From JACJXW01 sp964418125 (GTDB taxonomy: Bacteria > Bacteroidota > Bacteroidia > Chitinophagales > Saprospiraceae), in assembly GCA_964418125.1 (NCBI GenBank), contig CAYQKY010000002.1, positions 117,454 to 181,453 on the forward strand: 64,000 bases of DNA, written 5' to 3'. Shown piece by piece: positions 17,037 to 24,384 of the stretch. Made by a program: the position numbers and the translations under genes. Within the stretch, counting starts at the first letter, position 1. The number at the start of each line of letters is the position of its first letter. Below the pieces are notes generated by a model, which did no database searches, was not told the origin of the DNA, and saw nothing but the letters and a program-made list of their open reading frames with translations.

Positions 17037-17165
17037 TATACTGAGGTACTGATAAACTGAAATCCTTTTATCAGCCCATACTGATAGGCTGCCATTTTAG
17101 AACCCAGGATGGCTTTTCGGCAACAGGCCGGAAATACTGATAACAGCCTATACTGAAACACTGAC
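17037..17165. repeat. parA upstream octamer array (candidate centromere/operator)
   Basis: Three contiguous 8-bp units at 17037-17060 (ATACTGAG, GTACTGAT, AAACTGAA), single units ATACTGAT at 17079-17086 and 17134-17141, and a pair at 17150-17165 (ATACTGAA, ACACTGAC). Consensus ATACTGAW. All units read in the same direction. This is the arrangement expected for a type Ib centromere bound cooperatively by an RHH protein, overlapping the parA promoter. Confidence 0.7.
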
Positions 17166-17406
17166 CTCAGTTTAAAGAGTTAAATGCCAAATACTAGCAC
17201 CCTTATCTTTTCAACAGCAACCTGCGCGTAAGCGCAAAATTGGTGAGCGGTAGCGAACGCAATATAGGCCTTCCCGCAGGGAAGGGGCGAAGCGAATGCA
17301 ATGAGCGGAGGGTAGGTGGTTTACCTTCTGTGTTCTTTAATAAGTTCTTTTGTTCTGTGTTCGTGAGCTTGAGGTACAGGCAACCTCCGGCTTTCGAGCC
17401 AATAAA

Positions 17407-17531
17407 ATCACTTCTTTGGGATGAAAGGCCACTTTCTTGGGATTTTCGATCACCTTTTGGGGATGGGAAAATCACTTCCTTGGGAAAGAAGATCACTTTT
17501 TTGGGATGGAAGCCACCCTTTTATTGAAAGG
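17407..17531. repeat. Iteron array, candidate replication origin
   Basis: Five to six direct repeats at about 21-bp spacing starting at 17407, 17429, 17449, 17471, 17492 and a partial one at 17513. Core ATCACTTTTTTGGGATGGAA. The same motif, as AACTATCACCTTTTTGGGAT, stands before the rep gene at 18258 and inverted inside it at 19162. Two-helical-turn spacing of direct repeats next to a Rep_3 gene is the signature of an iteron origin. The rest of 17166-17549 holds no gene. Confidence 0.75.
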
Positions 17532-17549
17532 CGGCTTCATCCTATAAAT

Positions 17550-18026
17550 CTATTGCTCCTCTTCTTGCCTGAGCTTAGTCAATACAGCTCGTTTAGCTTC
17601 AAGCGTTCCGGAAATAGAAGGCTGGAAGTCATGCTTTCTTTCTTCCGCATCGGCGCGCTCCAGCGCTTCGACAAGTTCTTCCAACCCGTCGATGCCGCCT
17701 TCCTCGCAGTCATAATCTACAACCATATAATCCAGGCAAATATCAAGGCCGGGGCAATAGGCGTTTTGGACAATACCGCCTTCGACTGTGATAATCACAG
17801 TGGCTTTGGTTTTCATAGCCTGCCCCTTGCCTTCTATGCGTTGCAAAACCTTCTCAGCACTTTGCCGTGTTTTGAAATCACCGATGCATTCCAGTCCCTG
17901 GCCGGGGATATGGCCGTAGATCGACCAGAACTCCGCCTCGTCATCTTCCACCTGTTCTACAAAACCATCATAATCCTTGCAGCCGTGGATTTCATAAGCA
18001 TCGAATGGGGTTATCTCTTTCGTCAT
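17550..18026 (-). CDS. Hypothetical acidic plasmid protein
   Basis: 158 residues, strongly acidic. The N-terminal part ('FDAYEIHGCKDYDGFVEQVEDDEAEFWSIYG', residues 8-38, quoted only in part here as 'AEFWSIYGHIPGQGLECIGD') looks like a small alpha/beta domain. The C-terminal part has 'VIITVEGGIVQNAYCPG' and 'DYMVVDYD', a phrase I associate with small plasmid accessory proteins of unknown role. It lies between the iteron array and the rep promoter, and is preceded 24 nt upstream by leader hairpin copy 2, so it shares regulation with the DUF6876 gene. No signal peptide or membrane segment. Confidence 0.6.
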   Translation of the reverse strand: MTKEITPFDAYEIHGCKDYDGFVEQVEDDEAEFWSIYGHIPGQGLECIGDFKTRQSAEKVLQRIEGKGQAMKTKATVIITVEGGIVQNAYCPGLDICLDYMVVDYDCEEGGIDGLEELVEALERADAEERKHDFQPSISGTLEAKRAVLTKLRQEEEQ

Positions 18027-18049
18027 GGTAAATCCTCCTTTATGTTGTT

Positions 18050-18079
18050 AAGGGTAAAAGCACATCGCTCTTTACCCTT
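18050..18079 (-). promoter_or_regulatory. Leader hairpin element, copy 2
   Basis: Perfect nine-pair inverted repeat AAGGGTAAA/TTTACCCTT (18050-18058 with 18071-18079) with a 12-nt loop ending GCTC as in copy 1, followed by CTGCCTCGTGGCGA. It is 24 nt upstream of the hypothetical gene at 17550-18026. Compared with copy 1, two stem positions changed on both arms, keeping pairing. The region 18080-18257 also shares GGGCGAAGCCC-CTTAG with copy 1's flank; it holds no gene. Confidence 0.65.
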
Positions 18080-18257
18080 CTGCCTCGTGGCGAACAGTAG
18101 GGAGGCAAGCGCAAGGAGGCTCCGGACGAGGGCTCCCCGGGGGATACGTTTGGATGCCTTGCGCGCGCCAGGGGCGAAGCCCCTTAGCAGAAAAATTAGA
18201 GGTTGAGGTTATTGGAGATGGAAACCGACCGTTTCGGGAATCCGGATTCTCAATCTC

Positions 18258-18280
18258 AACTATCACCTTTTTGGGATGGG
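18258..18280. promoter_or_regulatory. Single iteron in the rep promoter region
   Basis: AACTATCACCTTTTTGGGAT at 18258-18277, 58 nt before the rep start codon. Matches the core of the iteron array at 17407. Likely a Rep autorepression operator. Confidence 0.6.
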
Positions 18281-18334
18281 GCTATCATCACAAAATCACT
18301 TGACACCGGGTGATATTGTGAGATTATAGCCTGC

Positions 18335-19420
18335 ATGAATAGTGAGCCGGTAAAAAAACACTTCCCCACCGTCCCCGAAGACCTGTCTTCCATCGTCAAG
18401 CCGGAAGAGCTGGTGGACATTGTAGAAATGACGCCGCTCACCCTTCAAGACCGCCGTATTTACAACCTCTTCATAGGCAATGCCTGGAACAACATTACCT
18501 CCCGGAAAAAACACACCATCAGCCGGCAGGAGCTGACCAAATACGTCGATAGCAACAATCAGGATATAAGGGCATCCCTCAGAAGGCTAATGGCTGCCAT
18601 CGTGGTCATCAAGATCAGGAACAATCGGAATGGCCAGCCTTCAACCCGGCAGATTCAGTTGCTGGGGTCAAATGAAACGGAAGACCACGGCGGCTCCATT
18701 GAATATTCCTTCCCGGATGACTTGATAAAGATCATAAGGGATACTCAGATATTTGCCCGGCTGCATACCAAAGTCATGTTTGAGTTGTCGAGCAAGTACA
18801 GCCTTGCCCTGTATGAGTTCCTGCAAAAAAGGAAAAATCTGCAATACATCAGTAATGAAACACTGACACTGGAAGAAACCAGAGCCATCTTCGGAGTAGG
18901 TAAAAACAAGCTCAAATCTTTTGGGCACTTTAATGATAAGGCGCTGAAGCCTGCCCTCCAAGAAGTGTCTTTCCTAACAGAATTTGAGATCACTGCTGAA
19001 CCTCTCCGAACCGGGCGGGCGGTCACGCACATCAAATTTTCCTGGCATAAGAAAACGGATGTCGGGGCGCAGATTGCGGCGGTTGAAGAGCTGGAGCGAA
19101 GTAAAACAGGGCGCAAAACCCGCATGGATGGGGAAGTGGAGGACTTGTTTACTATCACCTCATCCCAAAAAGGTGATAGTTCACCTGCTGCCTCTGGTCA
19201 TATCAGTAGCTTTATGCCCAAATTGGAGGAAAGCGGCTCCAAGCTTTTGGTTTCTGCCTCCGGCATTGAAGGAGCGAGAGAAGTTATCCGGAAATCAGGG
19301 CAACGGCTCGATGTCTATGCTTTGGAGAAGGAGTTTTTGGAGCATGCGGGCAAGACGGGGTTTGAGCCGGGGAATGTGGATGGGGCGTTTGTGGGGTTTG
19401 TGAAGAAAAAAGTAGCTTAG
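18335..19420 (+). CDS. Rep_3-family replication initiator
   Basis: 361 residues. Two winged-helix domains of RepB/Rep_3 initiators are recognisable: WH1 about 28-145 ('MTPLTLQDRRIYNLFIGNAW', 'DIRASLRRLMAAIVVI') and WH2 about 150-255 ('LHTKVMFELSSKYSLALYEF', 'RAIFGVGKNKLKSFGHFNDK', 'LKPALQEV', 'THIKFSWHKK'). Rep monomers bind iterons and open the origin; dimers repress their own gene. The iterons at 17407-17531 and the operator-like copy at 18258 fit this. The C-terminal 110 residues are not typical for the family, and their coding DNA holds an inverted iteron. The start at 18335 is only 6 nt from a TTGACA-N17-ATTATA match, which I do not trust as a promoter. Confidence 0.9.
   Translation: MNSEPVKKHFPTVPEDLSSIVKPEELVDIVEMTPLTLQDRRIYNLFIGNAWNNITSRKKHTISRQELTKYVDSNNQDIRASLRRLMAAIVVIKIRNNRNGQPSTRQIQLLGSNETEDHGGSIEYSFPDDLIKIIRDTQIFARLHTKVMFELSSKYSLALYEFLQKRKNLQYISNETLTLEETRAIFGVGKNKLKSFGHFNDKALKPALQEVSFLTEFEITAEPLRTGRAVTHIKFSWHKKTDVGAQIAAVEELERSKTGRKTRMDGEVEDLFTITSSQKGDSSPAASGHISSFMPKLEESGSKLLVSASGIEGAREVIRKSGQRLDVYALEKEFLEHAGKTGFEPGNVDGAFVGFVKKKVA
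19162..19181. repeat. Inverted iteron inside rep
   Basis: ATCCCAAAAAGGTGATAGTT is the exact reverse complement of the 20-nt operator copy at 18258-18277. It lies inside the coding region for the C-terminal tail. Such an inverted copy could allow Rep-mediated handcuffing or mark a past rearrangement. Confidence 0.65.
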
Positions 19421-19512
19421 GGGTTATTTTTTAGGGAATACACTGGATTTTGTGAATTAGATTTTCTAGAAAAACACGCATAATTTTTTGATCTAGCATT
19501 TTGTTGGAAAAC

Positions 19513-21840
19513 TCAAATACTAACCATCATGAAACCGCCCCACCAATATACCGGAGGATAACCACTATTCTTGAGGGAGATTTGAGCTTGTCGAAAAGCT
19601 TCTCGCTTAGACATCTTTTTTTCAAGCCAATTTTCATAAAACCTTTCAAAAAAAATTCGGGAAATAGAATCATCAACCTCCCAAAGGTTCATCATAACAC
19701 ATTCAGCCCCAGCCAAAAAAAATGCAAATTGCAAACCATATACCCCTATACCTTGGTTAACATCTCCTTTTCCTGTTAAACAGGAACTTAAGACTACTAA
19801 CTCAGTATTAGTTAGATTCCAATTTTTTATTTCATATCCAAATAATATACCATCTTCAGATAAGGAACTGTTTGGCTGCTCACTAATAGAATTAGCACCA
19901 GTCAATGCAATTCCAGAGCGAAAAAAAGGGTCGAAAGAAATTCGATTATATCCCCTCCCCATAGCAGTAATATTTAGATCTAGAGGATGAATATCTGAAG
20001 TTCCTGCGTTATATAGCTGGGAAACTGAAGGAGTGAAATCTTTAAAAAAGGAATGACTGGCTATATGTAATATTGAAGGGTTAAATTGTAGTAAGGCGCT
20101 TTCTCTAGCCTGGATTCCTGATAGAATGCGAGTTTGATAAGAATATTTATTTAATAGGCTCTCAATAGTATTAATTTCAACTTCTGCTTGAGGCAGTTGG
20201 TTATATCTGCTATTAATTTTAGAGTTTTCTGTTAATTTGAAATCATAATCTGGATAACCAACAATAAGTGCATTTTTAGCATGAACTGAGTCATTGTCAT
20301 TAACCCTCCCCCAGTCAACTAATGAGCGAGTACTAACAACAAAATCAACTGATATTTTATCTATTAGGAAAAGTCGTTTTTCGTCTGGAATGGATAGCAT
20401 ATTAATGTTTAACTTATGGTAAACCCCATCAGGAGATAAAAATATTTTTTGAACTCCGTCTAATTCATTCTGAATTGGTTCCCAAAAAACTGAATATAAT
20501 TGGTTGTTAGTTGAATAATTGATTATCTCATCCTGAAATTGGTTAAACCACTTATTTTCAAGGTCATTTCCATTTTTTAATATTACAAGAATAGGTTGGG
20601 TCTTGTCCCATCTCAAAATCAATGCTGCATAATGAATGTCTTTTTCATACTTTGTTTTGTAACAATGGTATTTGATTATTTCAATGGCAGCCTCTCCTTG
20701 CTTTAATTGATTATGGACTTGCTTCCAATGATATGTAGTAGCCTTATATTGTGACACGTCATTTACAAGGCTTTTTGCCAATTTTCCCACAATATGAGTT
20801 TGTTGATTGAAAACGCCTCGGATAGAATAAACATCATTTTGATGCTGAATAAATAGTTGGTTTAAAACATTTATCTCCTTTTGCCATTGCTGTAATAGTT
20901 TTTTTTGTTCGTTATTTCCATTTAAGTGAATTGATCTCACAAATTTTCTTCTAAAATCTAATAAAAAACCTTTGGTAGCTAAAACATGATCATATAACCT
21001 TCCACTTTCTATCTTATTAATTCGTATTCTATCAATTAAATAAGAAATAAAAGCATCACGCATTCCACCAGTTAAACCGTGAATGAATTCACCGGAATCA
21101 TCTAATTTTTGGGCATTGCTTTTTAAAATGGATGCGACAGATAATTCATCTTCCTGATTGTTTTTTTTAAGTAAGTCTAGAGTGCTTATATATACATCGA
21201 ATTGAATAGATTTATCCTCATTTGCAGCAATGATCATTGAATCTAATTTATTGGCATCTTCTTCCTTAATTGTTAACAATTCAATAAAGTCTTCAAAGCT
21301 ACTAAATCCTTGGTGATTAAAATATATGTTTATTTCTTTTGGGAATTCTTCATATAATTTCTTCCAATCGGCTGTAGTAATTTCACCTTCGGGAAAACGT
21401 GTACTTATGATACTATCAACTCTTAGTAGATTTTTATTCAAATTCTCAAAACCTTTCTTTTCTGCCTCTGCTGCAAATTGTTCTCGTTCTTTCCAATATT
21501 CTTCATGGCTAGGGTATTTCTTTGTTATTTCATCCCATGCTTTATCATTTCCTATTGATTTACTCAATTCTAAATATTCTACATACGCAATACCTGATAA
21601 ACCCTGCATTTTTCCCATGGCATTAAAAGCTTCAGGGAGTTCTTGATACAAAGCTTTCCAATCTAGTGTCAAGAAACAATCTTCTTCTTTGCATTGCTGT
21701 GCAAGCATCCTAGAGAGCTTCTCCATTGCTTGGACTTCAGAATCGCTGAATATTACTTGCTGTCCGAAACTAAAACTGGTGAGAAAGCAAAAGATAACGA
21801 TTTTTATAGCTTTTGAATAAAGAGCATTGTCAATTAACAT
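19513..21840 (-). CDS. Secreted CHAT-domain protease
   Basis: 775 residues with a signal peptide (1-27, ending 'FSFGQ'). Residues 30-390 are helical and repeat-like, with paired 'ADWKKLYEEFPKEI'/'LDWKALYQELPEAF' units. Residues 400-775 form a CHAT caspase-like protease: H596 in 'LHIASHSFF' and C687 in 'LVVLSSC', then 'GVYGLQFAFFLAGAECVM' and 'YWWGGFMM'. Most CHAT proteins are cytoplasmic; this one would act outside the inner membrane. Its start codon overlaps the end of the 146-residue membrane protein gene by 11 nt. The three genes at 19513-23258 are more AT-rich than the plasmid backbone on both sides, which suggests a separate acquisition. It is convergent with rep. Confidence 0.85.
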   Translation of the reverse strand: MLIDNALYSKAIKIVIFCFLTSFSFGQQVIFSDSEVQAMEKLSRMLAQQCKEEDCFLTLDWKALYQELPEAFNAMGKMQGLSGIAYVEYLELSKSIGNDKAWDEITKKYPSHEEYWKEREQFAAEAEKKGFENLNKNLLRVDSIISTRFPEGEITTADWKKLYEEFPKEINIYFNHQGFSSFEDFIELLTIKEEDANKLDSMIIAANEDKSIQFDVYISTLDLLKKNNQEDELSVASILKSNAQKLDDSGEFIHGLTGGMRDAFISYLIDRIRINKIESGRLYDHVLATKGFLLDFRRKFVRSIHLNGNNEQKKLLQQWQKEINVLNQLFIQHQNDVYSIRGVFNQQTHIVGKLAKSLVNDVSQYKATTYHWKQVHNQLKQGEAAIEIIKYHCYKTKYEKDIHYAALILRWDKTQPILVILKNGNDLENKWFNQFQDEIINYSTNNQLYSVFWEPIQNELDGVQKIFLSPDGVYHKLNINMLSIPDEKRLFLIDKISVDFVVSTRSLVDWGRVNDNDSVHAKNALIVGYPDYDFKLTENSKINSRYNQLPQAEVEINTIESLLNKYSYQTRILSGIQARESALLQFNPSILHIASHSFFKDFTPSVSQLYNAGTSDIHPLDLNITAMGRGYNRISFDPFFRSGIALTGANSISEQPNSSLSEDGILFGYEIKNWNLTNTELVVLSSCLTGKGDVNQGIGVYGLQFAFFLAGAECVMMNLWEVDDSISRIFFERFYENWLEKKMSKREAFRQAQISLKNSGYPPVYWWGGFMMVSI

Positions 21841-22270
21841 GACTTGATTTTTTTAATGTTGCAGATTTTAAATCGCTTACGACCCAACCTAAAACACCAC
21901 CTCCGAATATAGACTCAATAAGAGCAATATTATTCTTCATATTCAAAAAGGCTTGACTTTCTGCCTGAAGGCTAAAAAGCAAGGCTATTATTGAAAAGAA
22001 ATAAAAAATTAAACTAGAGAAAACTATTATTACTTCTGTTTTAGTCACATTTTCCTTAGAGTCAGGATTTAAGTTTCGAGTGCTCTTAAGGAAATTTAAA
22101 ATAATAATTAAACTTGCTACGAGTGTTGGGCTAATAATGGAAATTATTTCTATCATTTGATTATGAGTGTATGCATCTGCCCAACTAAGGAAAAAGGCAA
22201 AACATACAAGAAAAAGCTTCCCAAAGAAAAATCCTCTTATGAAGAGATTGCGATATTTAAATATATTCAT
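21830..22270 (-). CDS. Membrane protein in the CHAT operon
   Basis: 146 residues with about four hydrophobic segments: near 12-32 ('FFFGKLFLVCFAFFLSW'), 40-60 ('IISIISPTLVASLIIILNF'), 80-103 ('VIIVFSSLIFYFFSIIALLF') and 120-132. It overlaps the CHAT protease gene and starts 10 nt after the gene for the secreted 325-residue protein, so it is the middle gene of a coupled three-gene operon. I recognise no family. It could anchor or transmit a signal for the secreted partners. Confidence 0.65.
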   Translation of the reverse strand: MNIFKYRNLFIRGFFFGKLFLVCFAFFLSWADAYTHNQMIEIISIISPTLVASLIIILNFLKSTRNLNPDSKENVTKTEVIIVFSSLIFYFFSIIALLFSLQAESQAFLNMKNNIALIESIFGGGVLGWVVSDLKSATLKKSSHVN

Positions 22271-22280
22271 GCCAATTCAT

Positions 22281-23258
22281 CTAATTAAATAACCATTTGT
22301 AAAGAAGAGATTTAAATGTAAATTCAAGATACTCCTCCAACTCTTTTTTGTATTTTGGGAACATTTCCAAATAGTTCTTTACCCCCGTAGGAGTCAGAAA
22401 AAATAACCCGCTACCATACTTTCCATCAATAATGCAATTTAAATATACATTATTTTCATCTTCACTAAATGTTATCGTAAAGTATAGCATCTCATAAGGA
22501 TTTAATGTTTTAGCGGGAACTACTTCCTCCTTTATGTTTTTCACAACGAAAGTCAGGGGGTCTTCTATTCCAGGCCGAAATTCAACTTTTCCTGGTTTAG
22601 ATTTATAATATACGCTTGCACGACTCCGAATTTTATCATAAACTTCATATTTTTTTTTCTCAAAGTTTTGTTTCTCATTTGAATTACCCTCAATGACTGT
22701 AAATTGCTCACTTATTCGAAATTTTGGAACTTCTAATGTGCCTTCTACTTTCGACCTGAAAGCAAAACCTTCTACTACAATTTTTTGTGTCTCCTGATCA
22801 AACCGTACGCGACCATCCAAAGCAGGAATTTTACCATTAGTATTATTGCTCAAAACACGAATGCTAGCATCTTCATACGGCACATCAAATGTATGTGCTA
22901 ATTTTAAAAATAACCGATCCTCAAGATGAATTGGATGTTGAGTCAAATACTCTTCTCTAAGTTGGCTCCAAATGGCTTCAGAACTGTCTCTACTTGATGC
23001 ATTCAAGTTTAGTTGTAAAATCACAAAATCTTCATAAACATCGAGTTTGCCTACTTTTAAAATTTCTCCTAAGCCAATTTCATTTAACCAAAGTTGATAT
23101 GATTTTTTCTTGCTTTCAAAGTAAGAAGATAGGTCAGAATAATTCTGAGCCATTAACATTCCTGATGTCAAAAACAAAAGGAACGTCAAGGTAATATTCT
23201 TAATTTGAAAGTACGGTACCTTTGTTGAATCAGAGCTCCAGAGTTTTAGTTTGTACAT
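22281..23258 (-). CDS. Exported protein, first gene of the CHAT operon
   Basis: 325 residues with a 37-residue N-terminus holding a hydrophobic stretch ('ITLTFLLFLTSGMLMAQN'), consistent with a signal peptide preceded by a positively charged leader. An internal Met could shorten it. The mature part is rich in beta-strand patterns ('KLDVYEDFVILQLNLNASS', 'RVRFDQETQKIVVEGFAF', 'MLYFTITFSEDENNVYLNCI') and ends in a helical tail. No family recognised. As the lead gene before a membrane protein and a secreted CHAT protease it may be the sensor or the protease substrate (inference). Confidence 0.65.
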   Translation of the reverse strand: MYKLKLWSSDSTKVPYFQIKNITLTFLLFLTSGMLMAQNYSDLSSYFESKKKSYQLWLNEIGLGEILKVGKLDVYEDFVILQLNLNASSRDSSEAIWSQLREEYLTQHPIHLEDRLFLKLAHTFDVPYEDASIRVLSNNTNGKIPALDGRVRFDQETQKIVVEGFAFRSKVEGTLEVPKFRISEQFTVIEGNSNEKQNFEKKKYEVYDKIRSRASVYYKSKPGKVEFRPGIEDPLTFVVKNIKEEVVPAKTLNPYEMLYFTITFSEDENNVYLNCIIDGKYGSGLFFLTPTGVKNYLEMFPKYKKELEEYLEFTFKSLLYKWLFN

Positions 23259-23410
23259 CGTTGATGGAATCTTTTTTTATCTGAAAGAAATGAATATTAA
23301 CTTAGTTAGGTTTTAAAAGTTCATGTTTTCAGGAATACAAGGATCAATTAAATATAGCATTTAGCTCCCAAAAGGAAAACCATGTAATTCGATGTATTGA
23401 GTCAGGTCAA

Positions 23411-23674
23411 TCATATATCAATCTCAAACCCTTTATCCTTATCCTTCGGGGTAAGGGGCTTGGGGATACCAGCTGAATCCCGGAGTTTTGAGATGATCTT
23501 ACTGCGGGTTCTTTCCTTAGCATATTCCTGGCTTCCGGCAACAAAACCTTCGATGAAGGGAAGTTCTACCCCTTCAATGCTTTTCACAAGTTGCTGTGTA
23601 AGTTCAGGCCGGTGCTTCTCGATCAGATAACCCGCATTGAACCCTTCGGTTATTTCCTTGCTTTCATCCTTCAT
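23411..23674 (-). CDS. Small hypothetical protein coupled to HTH protein
   Basis: 87 residues, helical and charged: 'EITEGFNAGYLIEKHRPEL', 'FIEGFVAGSQEYAKERTRSK'. It overlaps the preceding HTH gene by 4 nt (ATGA). The pair recurs, as I recall, in Bacteroidota genomes next to mobile elements, without a known function. A toxin-antitoxin role is possible but nothing in the sequence shows it. Confidence 0.6.
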   Translation of the reverse strand: MKDESKEITEGFNAGYLIEKHRPELTQQLVKSIEGVELPFIEGFVAGSQEYAKERTRSKIISKLRDSAGIPKPLTPKDKDKGFEIDI

Positions 23675-23961
23675 TCCGGTGATTTTGCACTTTGTTCAAT
23701 GAAATCCAGAATGGACTGCCTACGATATACTATATGCTTTGAGCTGATCCTCCGGTGGTCTATATCACCCGACTCTCGATATTTTTGGAACGTGGTTTTG
23801 GAAGTGATCCGCAGCAACCGCATTGCCTCCTTTTCATCAATCCAGGGATCAAGCTGGACAAGCTCTTCCTTCCTGATCTGGTTCGTCACTTCCCTTATCA
23901 GCGCCTTAAAGGCTTCTGATTCCAGGCAGATGATCGGCAAGTTGGTTCCTAAGTCAGGCAT
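23671..23961 (-). CDS. Excisionase-like helix-turn-helix protein
   Basis: 96 residues. The C-terminal half is an HTH_17/MerR-like winged helix: 'WIDEKEAMRLLRITSKTTFQ' followed by 'YRESGDIDHRRISSKHIVYRRQSILDF', residues 45-90 (quoted in part). Such proteins act as excisionases or small regulators of integrated elements. It lies about 290 nt from the tRNA gene that is a likely integration site, as expected for an element end, yet no integrase gene is in the window. Region 23962-24112 holds no gene. Confidence 0.75.
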   Translation of the reverse strand: MPDLGTNLPIICLESEAFKALIREVTNQIRKEELVQLDPWIDEKEAMRLLRITSKTTFQKYRESGDIDHRRISSKHIVYRRQSILDFIEQSAKSPE

Positions 23962-24112
23962 AGGCGGCTTAAAAGTTCAGTCCGTATGGTCAATAAGCAA
24001 ATATAAGGATTTTGGAAGGGCAGGGGAGGCTTGCCCTGTAGGAATAGACAAAAATCCTTATTTAAGGGGCCAGAACTCCGGGAATGGCAGTAAATAAAGG
24101 GGTTGGGAGCCT

Positions 24113-24145
24113 AAAAAAGAAAAGGCCGGGCTAGGAGGCCCGGTC
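24113..24145 (-). terminator. Terminator downstream of tRNA-Arg
   Basis: Stem GGCCGGGC/GCCCGGTC (24124-24131 with 24138-24145, one wobble pair), followed on the minus strand by TTTTCTTTTTT. It lies about 110 nt past the 3' end of the tRNA and would end its transcript. Confidence 0.85.
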
Positions 24146-24253
24146 AAAATTGCTTATCTTTATAACGCTTTCAAAACGTCAACTCAAACGACAACGCTCA
24201 AATAGATTGATGTGTAAGCCGTTCATTTTCAAGGCGCTGTTGAGTTGTTTTTG

Positions 24254-24325
24254 TGACCCCGCCAGGACTCGAACCTGGATCTAGAGTTTAGGAAACTCCT
24301 ATTCTATCCCTTGAACTACGGGGTC
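24254..24325 (-). tRNA. tRNA-Arg (anticodon CCT)
   Basis: A 71-nt cloverleaf plus discriminator base. Acceptor stem GACCCCG/CGGGGTC, D-stem GTTC/GAAT, anticodon stem GGAGT/ACTCT with loop TTCCTAA (anticodon CCT, reading AGG), T-stem CCAGG/CCTGG with loop TTCGAGT. CCA is not encoded. The plasmid-like element lies on its 3' side, the usual place for integration. Confidence 0.97.
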
Positions 24326-24341
24326 GTTATGTGTGTTCCGG

Positions 24342-24372
24342 CAAAGATAAAAATACTTTGAAATAGGCTAAA
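24342..24372 (-). promoter_or_regulatory. Bacteroidota-type promoter of tRNA-Arg
   Basis: On the minus strand TTTA, 19 nt, then TATCTTTG, matching the Bacteroidota consensus TTTG-N19-TAnnTTTG, 16 nt before the mature tRNA 5' end. Confidence 0.75.
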
Positions 24373-24384
24373 CAGAATAGCTCC

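Noticed and set aside
17006..17161. N-terminal extension of ParA
   Set aside because: The extension covers the octamer repeats; the ATG at 17005 has a GGAGG site and directly starts the Walker A domain.
17407..17531. CRISPR array
   Set aside because: The units are about 21 bp, degenerate, contiguous and without spacers, and lie beside a Rep_3 gene; they are iterons.
18300..18328. Sigma70-type promoter TTGACA-N17-ATTATA before rep
   Set aside because: It would start transcription at or inside the start codon, and Bacteroidota use a different promoter consensus.
23411..23961. Toxin-antitoxin pair
   Set aside because: The 4-nt overlap and small sizes fit, but the HTH is of excisionase type and the 87-residue protein shows no toxin fold; left as hypothetical.
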